Assembly: GCA_016931575.1 (NCBI GenBank) | Contig: JAFGEO010000135.1 | Location: 1 to 52,386 of the forward strand | DNA length: 52,386 bases | Reading direction: 5' to 3' | DNA from: Bacteroidales bacterium | GTDB taxonomy: Bacteria > Bacteroidota > Bacteroidia > Bacteroidales > UBA10428 | Shown here: positions 1 through 8,569 of the stretch, piece after piece | How the letters are laid out: each line of letters begins with the position of its first letter | Position numbering within the stretch: the first letter of the stretch is position 1 | The notes under the pieces: generated by a model | The model's input: the letters and a program-made list of their open reading frames with translations, nothing else | Database searches by the model: none | What the model was told of the DNA's origin: nothing | Made by a program: the position numbers and the translations under genes

Positions 1-1
1 T

Positions 2-1177
2 TGCATCCAGCAGGATATCAAGATGCTAACCATCCCTGATGCGTGGCTGCATGGCAATATCAGCAGTCACGATATCCGGGAAGTAAACGTAGAAGATCTG
101 CTGAACCGTGAGCCCATCAACCTGAACAAGGACAACATTGAAAAAGACCTGATGAACAAAACCATCCTCATTACCGGGGCAGCAGGTTCTATCGGAAGCG
201 AAATTGTCAGGCAGGTTGCACATTATGCTCCCAGGAAAATGATCCTGGTTGATCAGGCCGAAACACCCCTCTATGACATTGAGCTGGAGTTGGAGGAAAG
301 TTATAATTTTAAGAATTACGAAGCTGTGCTGGCCGATATTACGAATGAACGGAGGATGAGCAAAGTATTTGAACTGTTCAAACCCGATATTGTCTACCAT
401 GCAGCAGCCTATAAGCATGTCCCCATGATGGAGAATAATCCCTCGGAAGCGATACTCAATAACGTCATCGGGACCCGCATCCTGGCCGACCTTGCCAATC
501 AGCACCACGTCTCGAAGTTTGTCATGGTTTCAACCGACAAGGCCGTGAATCCGACAGGGATAATGGGAGCTACCAAGCGCATAGCGGAAATGTACACCCA
601 ATCGTTGAACGAGCGCAGCACAACCAGTTTTATCACTACACGCTTCGGCAATGTCCTTTACTCAAATGGTTCTGTCCTTCCCCGTTTCCTGAAACAAATT
701 AAGGAAGGCGGTCCGGTAACGGTTACGCATCCGGAGATCACCCGCTTCTTCATGACCATCCCCGAAGCCTGTCAGCTTGTGCTTGAGGCAAGTGTTATGG
801 GGAACGGAGGCGAGATCTTCCTGTTTGACATGGGCCAGTCTATCAAAATACTCGACCTGGCCAAAAGCCTGATCAAATTCTCGGGAAACATTGTCGAAAA
901 AGACATCAAGATCAAGTTCACCGGCCTCCGCCCCGGCGAAAAACTCTATGAGGAGCTCCTGCTGGAATCAGAAGCCAATAAACCTACCCACCACCCCAAG
1001 ATACGGATCGCTGAGGTTTGCTGTGAGGAATATCCAAAAGTCAACGGCATGATCGACTCTCTGAAGGAACCCCTGGAAAGCCAAAATATCCTGAAGCTTG
1101 TTATACTTATGAAGCAAATGGTGCCCACCTATAAGAGCAAGAATTCGGATTTCGAAAAGCTGGATGCGGTTGTTTGA
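2..1177 (+). CDS. Nucleotide-sugar 4,6-dehydratase (PglF/WbpM/CapD family), 5' end outside window
   Basis: Extended short-chain dehydrogenase domain of the membrane-anchored UDP-N-acetylhexosamine 4,6-dehydratases, which make the 4-keto-6-deoxy precursor of bacillosamine-type sugars. Counting from the ATG at 23, the Rossmann motif TGAAGSIG is at residues 51-58, the signature STDKAVNPT starts at 170, and the catalytic pair is M181xxxK185, the methionine-for-tyrosine change typical of this family. The frame stays open to the left edge and the first residues already belong to the conserved linker (LLNREPI), so the ATG at 23 is internal. The N-terminal membrane segments and CoA-binding-like domain of the usual roughly 640-residue protein must lie outside the window. 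The gene converges on the minus-strand glycan operon and probably supplies the substrate of its aminotransferase. Confidence 0.9.
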   Translation, partial: CIQQDIKMLTIPDAWLHGNISSHDIREVNVEDLLNREPINLNKDNIEKDLMNKTILITGAAGSIGSEIVRQVAHYAPRKMILVDQAETPLYDIELELEESYNFKNYEAVLADITNERRMSKVFELFKPDIVYHAAAYKHVPMMENNPSEAILNNVIGTRILADLANQHHVSKFVMVSTDKAVNPTGIMGATKRIAEMYTQSLNERSTTSFITTRFGNVLYSNGSVLPRFLKQIKEGGPVTVTHPEITRFFMTIPEACQLVLEASVMGNGGEIFLFDMGQSIKILDLAKSLIKFSGNIVEKDIKIKFTGLRPGEKLYEELLLESEANKPTHHPKIRIAEVCCEEYPKVNGMIDSLKEPLESQNILKLVILMKQMVPTYKSKNSDFEKLDAVV

Positions 1178-1433
1178 AGGATGGGGTGATGGGACAAAAA
1201 GGTTGATGGGTTGATGGGTAAAATACAGTGCCAGAGCCAGTTTACACAAAACAGAAAAAAAAGCACTGCCAAATTTCCCGCATCTTTTGACTCATTCTGG
1301 CTAAATAGCTTCTGTTGTTTAGTAGGTTGTTTGTTTAGAACTACAGGCCAGGCTTATGCACAGAAGGCTTCAGAAATTCATCTTATGCAACAGGAGGGTC
1401 GACTGATCATCTAATCTTGCTCATCTAATCAAT
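1178..1433. other. Convergent intergenic region with short direct repeats
   Basis: Spacer between the convergent dehydratase and aminotransferase genes. It holds a tandem octamer TTGATGGG at 1203-1210 and 1211-1218, preceded by related TGATGGG copies, and near its other end a decamer TCATCTAATC at 1407-1416 and 1421-1430. No terminator hairpin with a T-tract was found. A 67-codon frame at 1211-1414 has no recognisable domain and runs through the repeats, so it is not called. Confidence 0.5.
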
Positions 1434-2555
1434 CTACCCAATCACTTCCCTGATACAGCCAACAATCCTTCCCATATCCGCATCCGTTAATCCCGAGCCT
1501 GAAGGCAGGCATATCCCCCTTGAAAATAATTCTTCTGAGATGCCATGTGTATAGCTGAGTTCATCCTTAAACACTGGCTGCAAATGCATAGGTTTCCAGA
1601 GGGGACGGCATTCGATATTATCTTCATCCAGCCTTGCTATAAGCCGGTTCCGCTCCTGCTCATCCCTGACCAGCATGGTCGTAAGCCAGAAATTCGAGAA
1701 GCAGTCGGGGCTCCATTCTTCCAGGAATTTCGCACCGGTATCCATCAGTTCCTGCTTATAAATCCGGTTGATCTCCCGGGTCCTGCCGATAAACTGGTCA
1801 AGCACTCTCAGCTGTCCCCGTCCTATTCCGGCCAGGATATTGCTCATCCGGTAATTGTAGCCGATGAATTTGTGTTCATAATGGACTTCATTTTCCCTGG
1901 CCTGGGTGGACAAATGCTTTGCCATAGCGGCATATTCTTCCTTTCCGGAAAGAAAAGCTCCCCCTCCGGAAGTGGTGATGATCTTGTTCCCGTTGAATGA
2001 AAGAATTCCGATATCCCCGAAGCTGCCCAGCATTTTTCCTTTATAGCTGCTACCCAGGGCTTCTGCTGCGTCTTCAATCAGAGGGATATTGTAACGCGAG
2101 GTAATTTCCAAAATCTCATCCATTTTGGCCGGCATTCCGTAGAGGTGCACCAAAATGAGGGCTTTGGGCTTTTTCCCCTTCGCGGTCAGTTCAAGGATTG
2201 CTTCCTCTAGCAATTCCGGCGACATGTTCCAGGAATCTACCTCCGAATCGATAAATACCGGGGTTGCATTGCAGTATTTTATGGGATTGGCTGATCCGCT
2301 AAAGGTAAATGAGGAACAAAGAATATGATCTCCCGGCCGGATACCAAGTATGATCAGGGCCAAATGGATGGCTGCAGTACCTGAGCTAAGGACTACTACA
2401 TTCTTTGTATGAGTATAGGCAGCCAGCTCCGCCTCAAACTGATTGATATGGGGTCCGACAGGTGCGATCCAGTTATCCCGGAACGCTTCCTCAATAAACC
2501 TTATTTCATCTCCTCCCATACAGGGTGGGGAGAGCCAGATTCTTTTAGTACTCAT
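1434..2555 (-). CDS. DegT/DnrJ/EryC1/StrS aminotransferase (PglE-like)
   Basis: PLP-dependent sugar aminotransferase of 373 residues, expected to convert the UDP-4-keto-6-deoxy sugar made by the dehydratase into the 4-amino sugar. The N-terminus KRIWLSPPCMGG, the phosphate-binding SSGTAAIHLAL stretch, EDAAEALGS and the lysine of SFNGNK (K191), which should form the Schiff base, are all present. The frame extends upstream to a TTG at 2585, but the ATG at 2555 gives the family N-terminus and only an 11-bp overlap with the preceding gene, so it is preferred. Last gene of the minus-strand glycan operon. Substrate assignment is inference from the neighbours. Confidence 0.92.
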   Translation of the reverse strand: MSTKRIWLSPPCMGGDEIRFIEEAFRDNWIAPVGPHINQFEAELAAYTHTKNVVVLSSGTAAIHLALIILGIRPGDHILCSSFTFSGSANPIKYCNATPVFIDSEVDSWNMSPELLEEAILELTAKGKKPKALILVHLYGMPAKMDEILEITSRYNIPLIEDAAEALGSSYKGKMLGSFGDIGILSFNGNKIITTSGGGAFLSGKEEYAAMAKHLSTQARENEVHYEHKFIGYNYRMSNILAGIGRGQLRVLDQFIGRTREINRIYKQELMDTGAKFLEEWSPDCFSNFWLTTMLVRDEQERNRLIARLDEDNIECRPLWKPMHLQPVFKDELSYTHGISEELFSRGICLPSGSGLTDADMGRIVGCIREVIG

Positions 2556-3123
2556 TCCACTTTTTTCTTGAAAGGGTATATACAATAATTTTCAGATCGT
2601 GCATCACGGATTTCCGCTCCTTGTAGATCCGGTTTATCTTCACTTTGTCAGGATAAATTACGCTATCGTTGTAGTGCACCGGATCTTCCTGTCCGGCCAG
2701 CAACTCCTCCTCATCAAGGTATTTCAGACTGGCTGGACCTGTCAGACCGGGTTTAAGTTTCAGGATTTCGCGATCCTCACCTTCCAGCTTGTCGGCATAT
2801 CCGGGTACGTCAGGCCTGGGACCAACAAACGCCATGTCACCCATAAGGATGTTTACCAATTCAGGGAGCTCATCGAGCTTCCATTTTCGCAGGAAGGCCC
2901 CTATCCCTGTAATCCGGGGTTCATTTTTAACACTTGTGGTCGATCCTGAGTGCTTATTAACCATGGTCCTGAACTTAAAGATGGTGAAAGGTTTCCCGTA
3001 TTGACCGATCCTTACCTGTCTGAACAGGACAGGATAACCGGAGAAAATCAATACCGCCAGTACAATGCAGATAAAAAGCGGTGCTAGCACAACGATCATC
3101 AGGAAGGCAACCAGTCTACCCAT
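2545..3123 (-). CDS. Monotopic phosphoglycosyl transferase (PglC-like bacterial sugar transferase)
   Basis: Transfers a sugar-1-phosphate from UDP-sugar to undecaprenyl phosphate, starting lipid-linked glycan assembly at the inner membrane. Seen: a hydrophobic re-entrant helix at residues 4-27, FKFRTM at 49-54, the catalytic Asp-Glu in KLDELPEL (84-85), and GPRPDVPGY. From the ATG at 3123 it is 192 residues, close to PglC. An AGGAA lies just upstream of this ATG; the frame also extends to a TTG at 3150. Either way the usual KR-x-x-D before the helix is missing. It overlaps the upstream acetyltransferase by 8 bp and the aminotransferase by 11 bp, implying translational coupling. Confidence 0.9.
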   Translation of the reverse strand: MGRLVAFLMIVVLAPLFICIVLAVLIFSGYPVLFRQVRIGQYGKPFTIFKFRTMVNKHSGSTTSVKNEPRITGIGAFLRKWKLDELPELVNILMGDMAFVGPRPDVPGYADKLEGEDREILKLKPGLTGPASLKYLDEEELLAGQEDPVHYNDSVIYPDKVKINRIYKERKSVMHDLKIIVYTLSRKKWNEY

Positions 3124-3730
3124 TTTCAATTCCTTTTTTTGGAAGAACAAATTTAATCATGATATACCCATTTGCCAGCTTTTTCACAATCTCAATGTTT
3201 TGATTATGCTCATGGGTACTCAGGCTTTTCACGTTATCCACATGGATGGTTGAGAAAGCTTTGAAATCCAGTTCTGCCGCAACCTGCTGAATAAAGGCTG
3301 CCAGGCGGTGACCGATGCCCTTCCCCTGATATTCGGGGCTGACCATCCTGCCAAAAAATACGGTCCCTGTGAAAAAAAGGCGTAAAAAGGCATATCCGAT
3401 TAGCCGGTTTTCCTCCACCACCCCGAAAGGAAGGTACAGGTTCCTGTCTACTACTTTTTTCAGGGATTTCTCATCAAAGCCATGAGGTCTGAAGTAGGTG
3501 TAATCAGCGGGCTGGAGATTATTCAGCATATTGCCCAGCAGCTGAATATCGGATAGGCGCAGCAGCTTGATTTTAAGCCCTTCAAAATCCTGTACCTCCG
3601 CATATTTATTCCTGATCCGTTTCAGTCTGTTCCTATACAGCAGTCCGGTCAGCAGGTTATTGATCCCTTCAATTAGTTTCCAGATAAAGGGCACATGTCT
3701 TTTCAGGTATAGCAGCAGGCGCTCTTTCAT
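3116..3730 (-). CDS. GNAT-family N-acetyltransferase
   Basis: 204-residue protein with a basic N-terminal segment of about 55 residues followed by a GNAT fold. The acetyl-CoA pyrophosphate-binding motif A is clear (VSPEYQGKGIG, about residues 131-141), preceded by the beta strand ENRLIGYAFLRL. Its start ATG overlaps the stop of the fusion gene (ATGA). Sitting between a PglA-like glycosyltransferase domain and a PglC-like transferase, where pgl-type loci usually carry a left-handed beta-helix acetyltransferase (PglD), it may acetylate the UDP-4-amino sugar, as the GNAT enzyme PseH does in pseudaminic acid synthesis. The fold is secure; the substrate is inference. Confidence 0.8.
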   Translation of the reverse strand: MKERLLLYLKRHVPFIWKLIEGINNLLTGLLYRNRLKRIRNKYAEVQDFEGLKIKLLRLSDIQLLGNMLNNLQPADYTYFRPHGFDEKSLKKVVDRNLYLPFGVVEENRLIGYAFLRLFFTGTVFFGRMVSPEYQGKGIGHRLAAFIQQVAAELDFKAFSTIHVDNVKSLSTHEHNQNIEIVKKLANGYIMIKFVLPKKGIENG

Positions 3731-6213
3731 AGACTTTCGTAAAATCGGAGGTACTCTCCCCAGATAAATTTCTGGTCATATTTTTCTTTAAGCATAGGCC
3801 TGCAATCGCCCAGCGTTTGTTTTGACGGAGCTTCCCCGGTAATCGCCTTTTTCATGGCTTCAGACAGGGCAGCCTCATCCTTCACAGGAATCAGCAGGCC
3901 ATGGGTCTCCGAAGTGATCACTTCATTATTGCCGTTGATATCCGTAGCGATGCAGGGAAGGTTAAAAGCAAGGGCTTGCAGGACCACATTTGGAAATCCC
4001 TCCCTGTAGGTTGGGAATACGAAATAATCGGCCATGCTGAGGTAGGGCCTGATATCGGTCTGGTAGCCCGCGGATCTGATCAAACTGTTAGTTTCAATCT
4101 CTTGTTCGGTGTCCTTGCTGATGACATTGGCAGCTTCCGTTCTGCCAACAAGAAGAAGGCGTGCCTTGGGATAGCTTTCTGACAAGCTGCAGAACGCCTT
4201 TACAAGTTCATTGACCCCTTTATCCTTAACAATACGGCCAACAAAAAGGAAAATATAAACATCTTCAGTGCCAAACAGTTCATTTTTTAGTTTTTCAGCC
4301 TGTTTTCCGAGCTCCGTTGTTTCCTGGAAATAATCCAGGTCTATGCCATTCGTCGTGCCATTGCCCAGCACCTCCACCCTTTCTTTCGGGACATACTTGT
4401 TATTGATGAGATATTCCTTTAGTCCTTTGGAGTTGGAGAGGATCCTTGTGGCATTCCTGTATACCATCCGGTCAGCAAAGGCTACAAGGCTTCTTTTCAT
4501 ACCCTTCTGTTCCTGAACCGGGAGTCCCACCACGGAATGCACCCGGTGTTTTACCCCAGCCATTCGTGCAGCAAGGATTCCGATCAGCCCGGCTTTTGGT
4601 GTTTGAGTATGAACGATATCCGGAAGTTCCCTGTCCAGTAGTAAAGTCATTTTACATAAGGCTGCAAAATCGGCAAGGGGACGTATCGACCGGCTCATTT
4701 TTAGTTCATGGATCCGGATTCCTTCGCGTTCCCTGATTTCCTGAACTACAGGCCCGGGACTGGTGATACCGGTGACGGAAAACTTTTTACGAAGGAAATC
4801 CAGCTGCCCCTTCAACAGGACATTCATAGTTGTGGATACTGTTGTGATCCGCACCAGTCTCCGTTCGTTTCCTTTTTCCTGAAGCCGGCAATAATACATA
4901 CGGATGATGAAGATCACGTAGAAAAGGCTAAAACTCTGCACCCCGAGGCGTCTTTTCAGGATTGTCTCAAACAAGGCAATAACAATAAAAATTCCCAGAA
5001 AAGCGAGCACCAGCTTTTGTCTTCCCAAACGTGCCTCCCGATAAAGCCCATAGAGTAACAGAAAAAAAATCAAAAGGCCGGGTAAACCATTCTCGAGAAA
5101 AATTTCAAGGAACTGATTATGTGCATTTGGTGATCGAAGCTTTACCTCACCCTCTAAATACTTTTCCCTCAGACTCTCTTTAAGTACCGCATTGCTCCTG
5201 GCTGTTCCATGACCGACTGGGAATCTGCGCCATCCCTCCTTTAATGCTGCAGCCCAGATATACTGGCGCGTTCCCTTTGATCCCTTGTCCCAGAAACGCT
5301 GGAGCAAGCTCTTCTCTGCCTGCACGGTTGTATCGGGTACCAGAGGATCGGCAGGAATATTTTCGCTTTTTGCCAGCTTCATGTTCACGTCCTCTGCCCG
5401 GAAGGAATTGGGACTTTCGACCCTGGCAGAATCGGCCTCACCGGTATCACTGCGAAGGTAATCCAGGTTGTTATTCCACCTGTATCCGATAACCAGGATG
5501 CCGAGAAAAGCAATCGTCAGGGCGGCTTTTTGCCAGAATGCCTCAAAGGACCGGATCAGCCTCCAGACAAGGTAGATATCTACAACCAGCAACAGTACAA
5601 GTCCCACTCTTGAGCTGGCAACAAAGACAGTCAGATTAATAACAAGACTGGAAATGATCAGGAAAACCTTCATGAGCAGATTGTTGCGCGGTCGGAACCA
5701 AAGCCTGATAATGAAGATCAACCCAAGCAGGGCATTCAGGGAATAGTAGGTATGGTGGTGCAGGGTGCTGAATACCTGGTCAAGCTCATAGGCCCTGACC
5801 GGATTTCCGTCCCGGATAACCCAATACAGCGAATAGAGCATCCCGTGGATGGAAATGAGTAAATTTCCCAGGATAAAGAAAAATAAAAAGCGGTTCAGGT
5901 TCCTGCTGATAATCTTAGGATCGATCACCATGAATGAAAGGGGGATTGTCAGGAAATTCAGCTGGGTATCGCTTACAGATATCCTATAACCTATGGCATC
6001 GGTACTGAGGAATATCCCAAGAAAGATCACCAGGTAATAGAAAACAGGCAAAAGAACCAGCCGGTTGGCGTAGAACTTTCGGTTCCGGATGTATATAATG
6101 AGGGAAATAGCAGGCAGGGTGGCTGATAAGATATTAATATCCACATGGAACGGCACCACAATGCAAAGCAGGTAAGCATTGATAATCCAGGCCTTAAATA
6201 ATATCTTGTCCAT
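3727..6213 (-). CDS. O-antigen polymerase/ligase (Wzy/WaaL type) fused to a PglA-like GT4 glycosyltransferase
   Basis: 828-residue two-domain protein. Residues 1 to about 442 form a polytopic membrane domain of roughly ten hydrophobic segments, with a periplasmic loop (about 245-375) ending in the Wzy_C-type motif HNQFLEIFLENGLPG at 365-379. Residues about 452-828 are a complete GT4 transferase: it starts RRLVRITTVSTTMNVLLKGQ, like stand-alone PglA-type enzymes, and carries HTQTPKAGLIG, GNGTTNGID (618-625), FLFVGRIVKDKG and EGFPNVVLQALA (738-749). No stop, start codon or frame change lies at the junction (about nt 4860-4890). The fusion could couple addition of a sugar on the cytoplasmic face to polymerisation on the periplasmic face. 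Stop and start codons touch the neighbouring genes on both sides. Confidence 0.88.
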   Translation of the reverse strand: MDKILFKAWIINAYLLCIVVPFHVDINILSATLPAISLIIYIRNRKFYANRLVLLPVFYYLVIFLGIFLSTDAIGYRISVSDTQLNFLTIPLSFMVIDPKIISRNLNRFLFFFILGNLLISIHGMLYSLYWVIRDGNPVRAYELDQVFSTLHHHTYYSLNALLGLIFIIRLWFRPRNNLLMKVFLIISSLVINLTVFVASSRVGLVLLLVVDIYLVWRLIRSFEAFWQKAALTIAFLGILVIGYRWNNNLDYLRSDTGEADSARVESPNSFRAEDVNMKLAKSENIPADPLVPDTTVQAEKSLLQRFWDKGSKGTRQYIWAAALKEGWRRFPVGHGTARSNAVLKESLREKYLEGEVKLRSPNAHNQFLEIFLENGLPGLLIFFLLLYGLYREARLGRQKLVLAFLGIFIVIALFETILKRRLGVQSFSLFYVIFIIRMYYCRLQEKGNERRLVRITTVSTTMNVLLKGQLDFLRKKFSVTGITSPGPVVQEIREREGIRIHELKMSRSIRPLADFAALCKMTLLLDRELPDIVHTQTPKAGLIGILAARMAGVKHRVHSVVGLPVQEQKGMKRSLVAFADRMVYRNATRILSNSKGLKEYLINNKYVPKERVEVLGNGTTNGIDLDYFQETTELGKQAEKLKNELFGTEDVYIFLFVGRIVKDKGVNELVKAFCSLSESYPKARLLLVGRTEAANVISKDTEQEIETNSLIRSAGYQTDIRPYLSMADYFVFPTYREGFPNVVLQALAFNLPCIATDINGNNEVITSETHGLLIPVKDEAALSEAMKKAITGEAPSKQTLGDCRPMLKEKYDQKFIWGEYLRFYESL

Positions 6214-7284
6214 CTATGAGATCTTACAAACTTGTTTAAAAATTTCGAGGTATACCGGCAGCACCCCTTCCAGGGAATAGGAGGCTTTAAATCGTTCCCA
6301 GCTTTTCTGTTTCATTCCAGCCAGTTCTTCCCGGTTTAAATATAGCCTCTTCAGAGAGATTTCCCAAGTTTCCGGTGCAGATGCGTGAAAACCGGTGACA
6401 CCATCGAGCACCACTTCTCCGTTTGCCTGAATGGGGGAACAGATCACCGCACTTCCTGAAGCCATATACTGAATGATCTTAAATGCGCACTTCCCCCGGT
6501 TAAAAGGGGTGTCCTCCAGTGGGGCAATCCCTACATCAAATTGGGGAAGCACTTCCTTTTCAGTTTCGGGCGACCAGATGATGCGCTCCGCTCCCATCCC
6601 CTTAAATTCCCTGAAGACCTTCTCATTTACTCCAATCAGCTTGATTTTACAGGGGTATTCACTTGAGAAATCACGAAGTATTTCCTTGATTAGTAACAAA
6701 GAACTGCTGGTGTAATACGAGCCAATCCATCCGATAATAAAATCATCTTCTTCCTTTCTAAGTCGTGAATACCTGTTTTCTGAGACTACCGTGGGAATAA
6801 GACTTACCCTCTGATTATACTTCAGGGTATAGTTTTCAAGGTACTTGCTGCCACAGATGATATGGCGGGCAGATTTCATGATCCCGGGGATTTTATTGGC
6901 CAGCAGAAGCCTGATAATCTTTCTTGATGACTGATCATAATTATGAAATACGGCATCATCAAAATCCAGTACATAGCTAACATGCAGCAGGTTAAGCATC
7001 CGTTCAAATAAAGCGGGGAAATAAGGTATAGCTTCCTTCTCAATAAAAACTAAATCGTACCGGCGAATCCTGAAAAGCAATCCCAATCGTTTGAGAATAG
7101 CAGTGACAATCCCCAGGTACAGGCCCCTCCTGCTTTCATTGATACGTTTCAGGTGCACCTTCCCGAAAAAAGGTCTGACCGCACACCGGTATCCCTCTGC
7201 TTCAAAATGTTCAATGAACTGATGCGTCCGGTATCTTGAGCTGGCCCCTTCAGGGGTATATTTTGGTAAGAATAAGAGCTGCAT
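6214..7284 (-). CDS. GT4-type glycosyltransferase
   Basis: 356-residue GT-B transferase. The N-terminal acceptor half starts MQLLFLPKYTPEGASSRYR, typical of transferases that open with a glycine/serine-rich SSRYR motif. The C-terminal donor half holds IIGWIGSYYTS, a Glu-rich segment PETEKEVLPQFDVGIAPLED, and KIIQYMASGSAVICSP. The canonical EGxPxxxxEA motif is replaced by a shorter FKIIQYMA version. Its TAG stop is followed directly by the ATG of the fusion gene with no gap. Likely adds a sugar to the lipid-linked repeat unit; donor and acceptor cannot be read from sequence. Confidence 0.85.
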   Translation of the reverse strand: MQLLFLPKYTPEGASSRYRTHQFIEHFEAEGYRCAVRPFFGKVHLKRINESRRGLYLGIVTAILKRLGLLFRIRRYDLVFIEKEAIPYFPALFERMLNLLHVSYVLDFDDAVFHNYDQSSRKIIRLLLANKIPGIMKSARHIICGSKYLENYTLKYNQRVSLIPTVVSENRYSRLRKEEDDFIIGWIGSYYTSSSLLLIKEILRDFSSEYPCKIKLIGVNEKVFREFKGMGAERIIWSPETEKEVLPQFDVGIAPLEDTPFNRGKCAFKIIQYMASGSAVICSPIQANGEVVLDGVTGFHASAPETWEISLKRLYLNREELAGMKQKSWERFKASYSLEGVLPVYLEIFKQVCKIS

Positions 7285-7306
7285 TATTAAGCCTTCTTAG
7301 TTTGAC

Positions 7307-8569
7307 CTAAATTTTGTTTCTCGATAAGATAAACACATATAACAAATAAATCAGTGTTGACACCAGGGATGTTAAAGCTGCCGCCTGCATTCCATAGCGA
7401 GGGATAAAAATAAAATTGAGTATCACGTTCAGGGAGAGGGTGGCAAGTATACCAAACAACATTTGCCGGGTCATCTGAGCCAGTTCGAGGGGTTTTTGAA
7501 ACAGGGTGGCAAGGTTCCAGAAAAACGCCCCAAAAAGAATGGGGTAAACTAAAGCAACTGCTTCAGAGGAATCAAAGCCCAGGTACTGCCTGACAACAAA
7601 GTCACGTGTAAACAGGAAAAACAGAAATACCAGTGCCAGTATGGCAAATTCAAGAAGGAGGGCCCGGTTCAGGATTTTCTTTGAGTTCTCAAAATCCCCT
7701 TCATTGAAATATTTTATCAGTCGCGGCTGAATACTTGTAATGATCGGCATAAAGAGAAAAGTATTCATTTTGAAGATGGTATCGTAAATGGAAGAATACA
7801 CCCCCACCTCCTCAAAATTAAAATAGATCTTCAAAATATACCGGTCCGAAATATTTAGCAGAAATGCCCCGATCATCCACAATGCCAGGGGTAAACCGTA
7901 ATGCAGAAGCTGGTCCCTGATTTGTTTGTCAATTAAGGGATTGGGAGACATGACTTTGGCTGGCCTTTCTGCGCGTTTACCCATAATACTGAACATGAGG
8001 TTACCCGCCCAAAAAGCCAGTAAATTTGAGATCAGGATCAGGTTTATTTTATGTTCACTCAGGTGCTGGAAGGCATAGTAGATCCCGAATACCAGGCTAA
8101 AAAATATCACAGAGCGTATAATCTCGGCATAAAGTACCCCTCCCGATCTGAGAAAAGTCTGATACTTCAGAGAACTGTAGGAGTAAAGAGTAAATAAAAT
8201 GCTGCAAAGGATACCAATAAGAATGGTCATGTATTGAAAGCGGATCCCTGCCAGCAGGATTATGGTAATTACTGCAATTGGGATCATGAAGAAGTTCATG
8301 ATCCGGTTGTAGCGCTTATGGATATATTCCTGGTCCTGGTAGCTGGTATAGAAACGCATGAAGGACCGGCCCAGCCAGGCAGAAAAAAAAGTACTGATTG
8401 TCTGAATGATACTGATGCTCAAAGAATACTCCCCATAAACTGATTCTCCGTATAAACGAAGGATTCCCGGAATAACCAGGATCCCTACCAGGCCGGGAAT
8501 AATTTTTGCCAGGTAGTACCTGAAAAAATCCTTCACAAAGCCCGATTTCAGGAGTTTTTTGCTGATCAA
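7307..8569 (-). CDS. Polysaccharide flippase (Wzx/RfbX, MOP superfamily)
   Basis: 420 residues with about 12 to 14 hydrophobic helices, starting [23 protein letters not shown], the first helix pattern of oligosaccharide flippases, and ending in two C-terminal helix pairs. Expected to move the undecaprenyl-linked repeat unit across the inner membrane for the polymerase encoded downstream. The start is a TTG at 8567-8569 in a TTGA overlap with the epimerase stop codon; the nearest in-frame ATG would delete the first helices. It is therefore probably read by re-initiation after the epimerase. Confidence 0.88.
   Translation of the reverse strand: MISKKLLKSGFVKDFFRYYLAKIIPGLVGILVIPGILRLYGESVYGEYSLSISIIQTISTFFSAWLGRSFMRFYTSYQDQEYIHKRYNRIMNFFMIPIAVITIILLAGIRFQYMTILIGILCSILFTLYSYSSLKYQTFLRSGGVLYAEIIRSVIFFSLVFGIYYAFQHLSEHKINLILISNLLAFWAGNLMFSIMGKRAERPAKVMSPNPLIDKQIRDQLLHYGLPLALWMIGAFLLNISDRYILKIYFNFEEVGVYSSIYDTIFKMNTFLFMPIITSIQPRLIKYFNEGDFENSKKILNRALLLEFAILALVFLFFLFTRDFVVRQYLGFDSSEAVALVYPILFGAFFWNLATLFQKPLELAQMTRQMLFGILATLSLNVILNFIFIPRYGMQAAALTSLVSTLIYLLYVFILSRNKI

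Noticed and set aside
1211-1414. 67-codon plus-strand frame after the dehydratase
   Set aside because: Starts inside the TTGATGGG repeats, has no domain or signal peptide of convincing quality, and lies in a convergent spacer.
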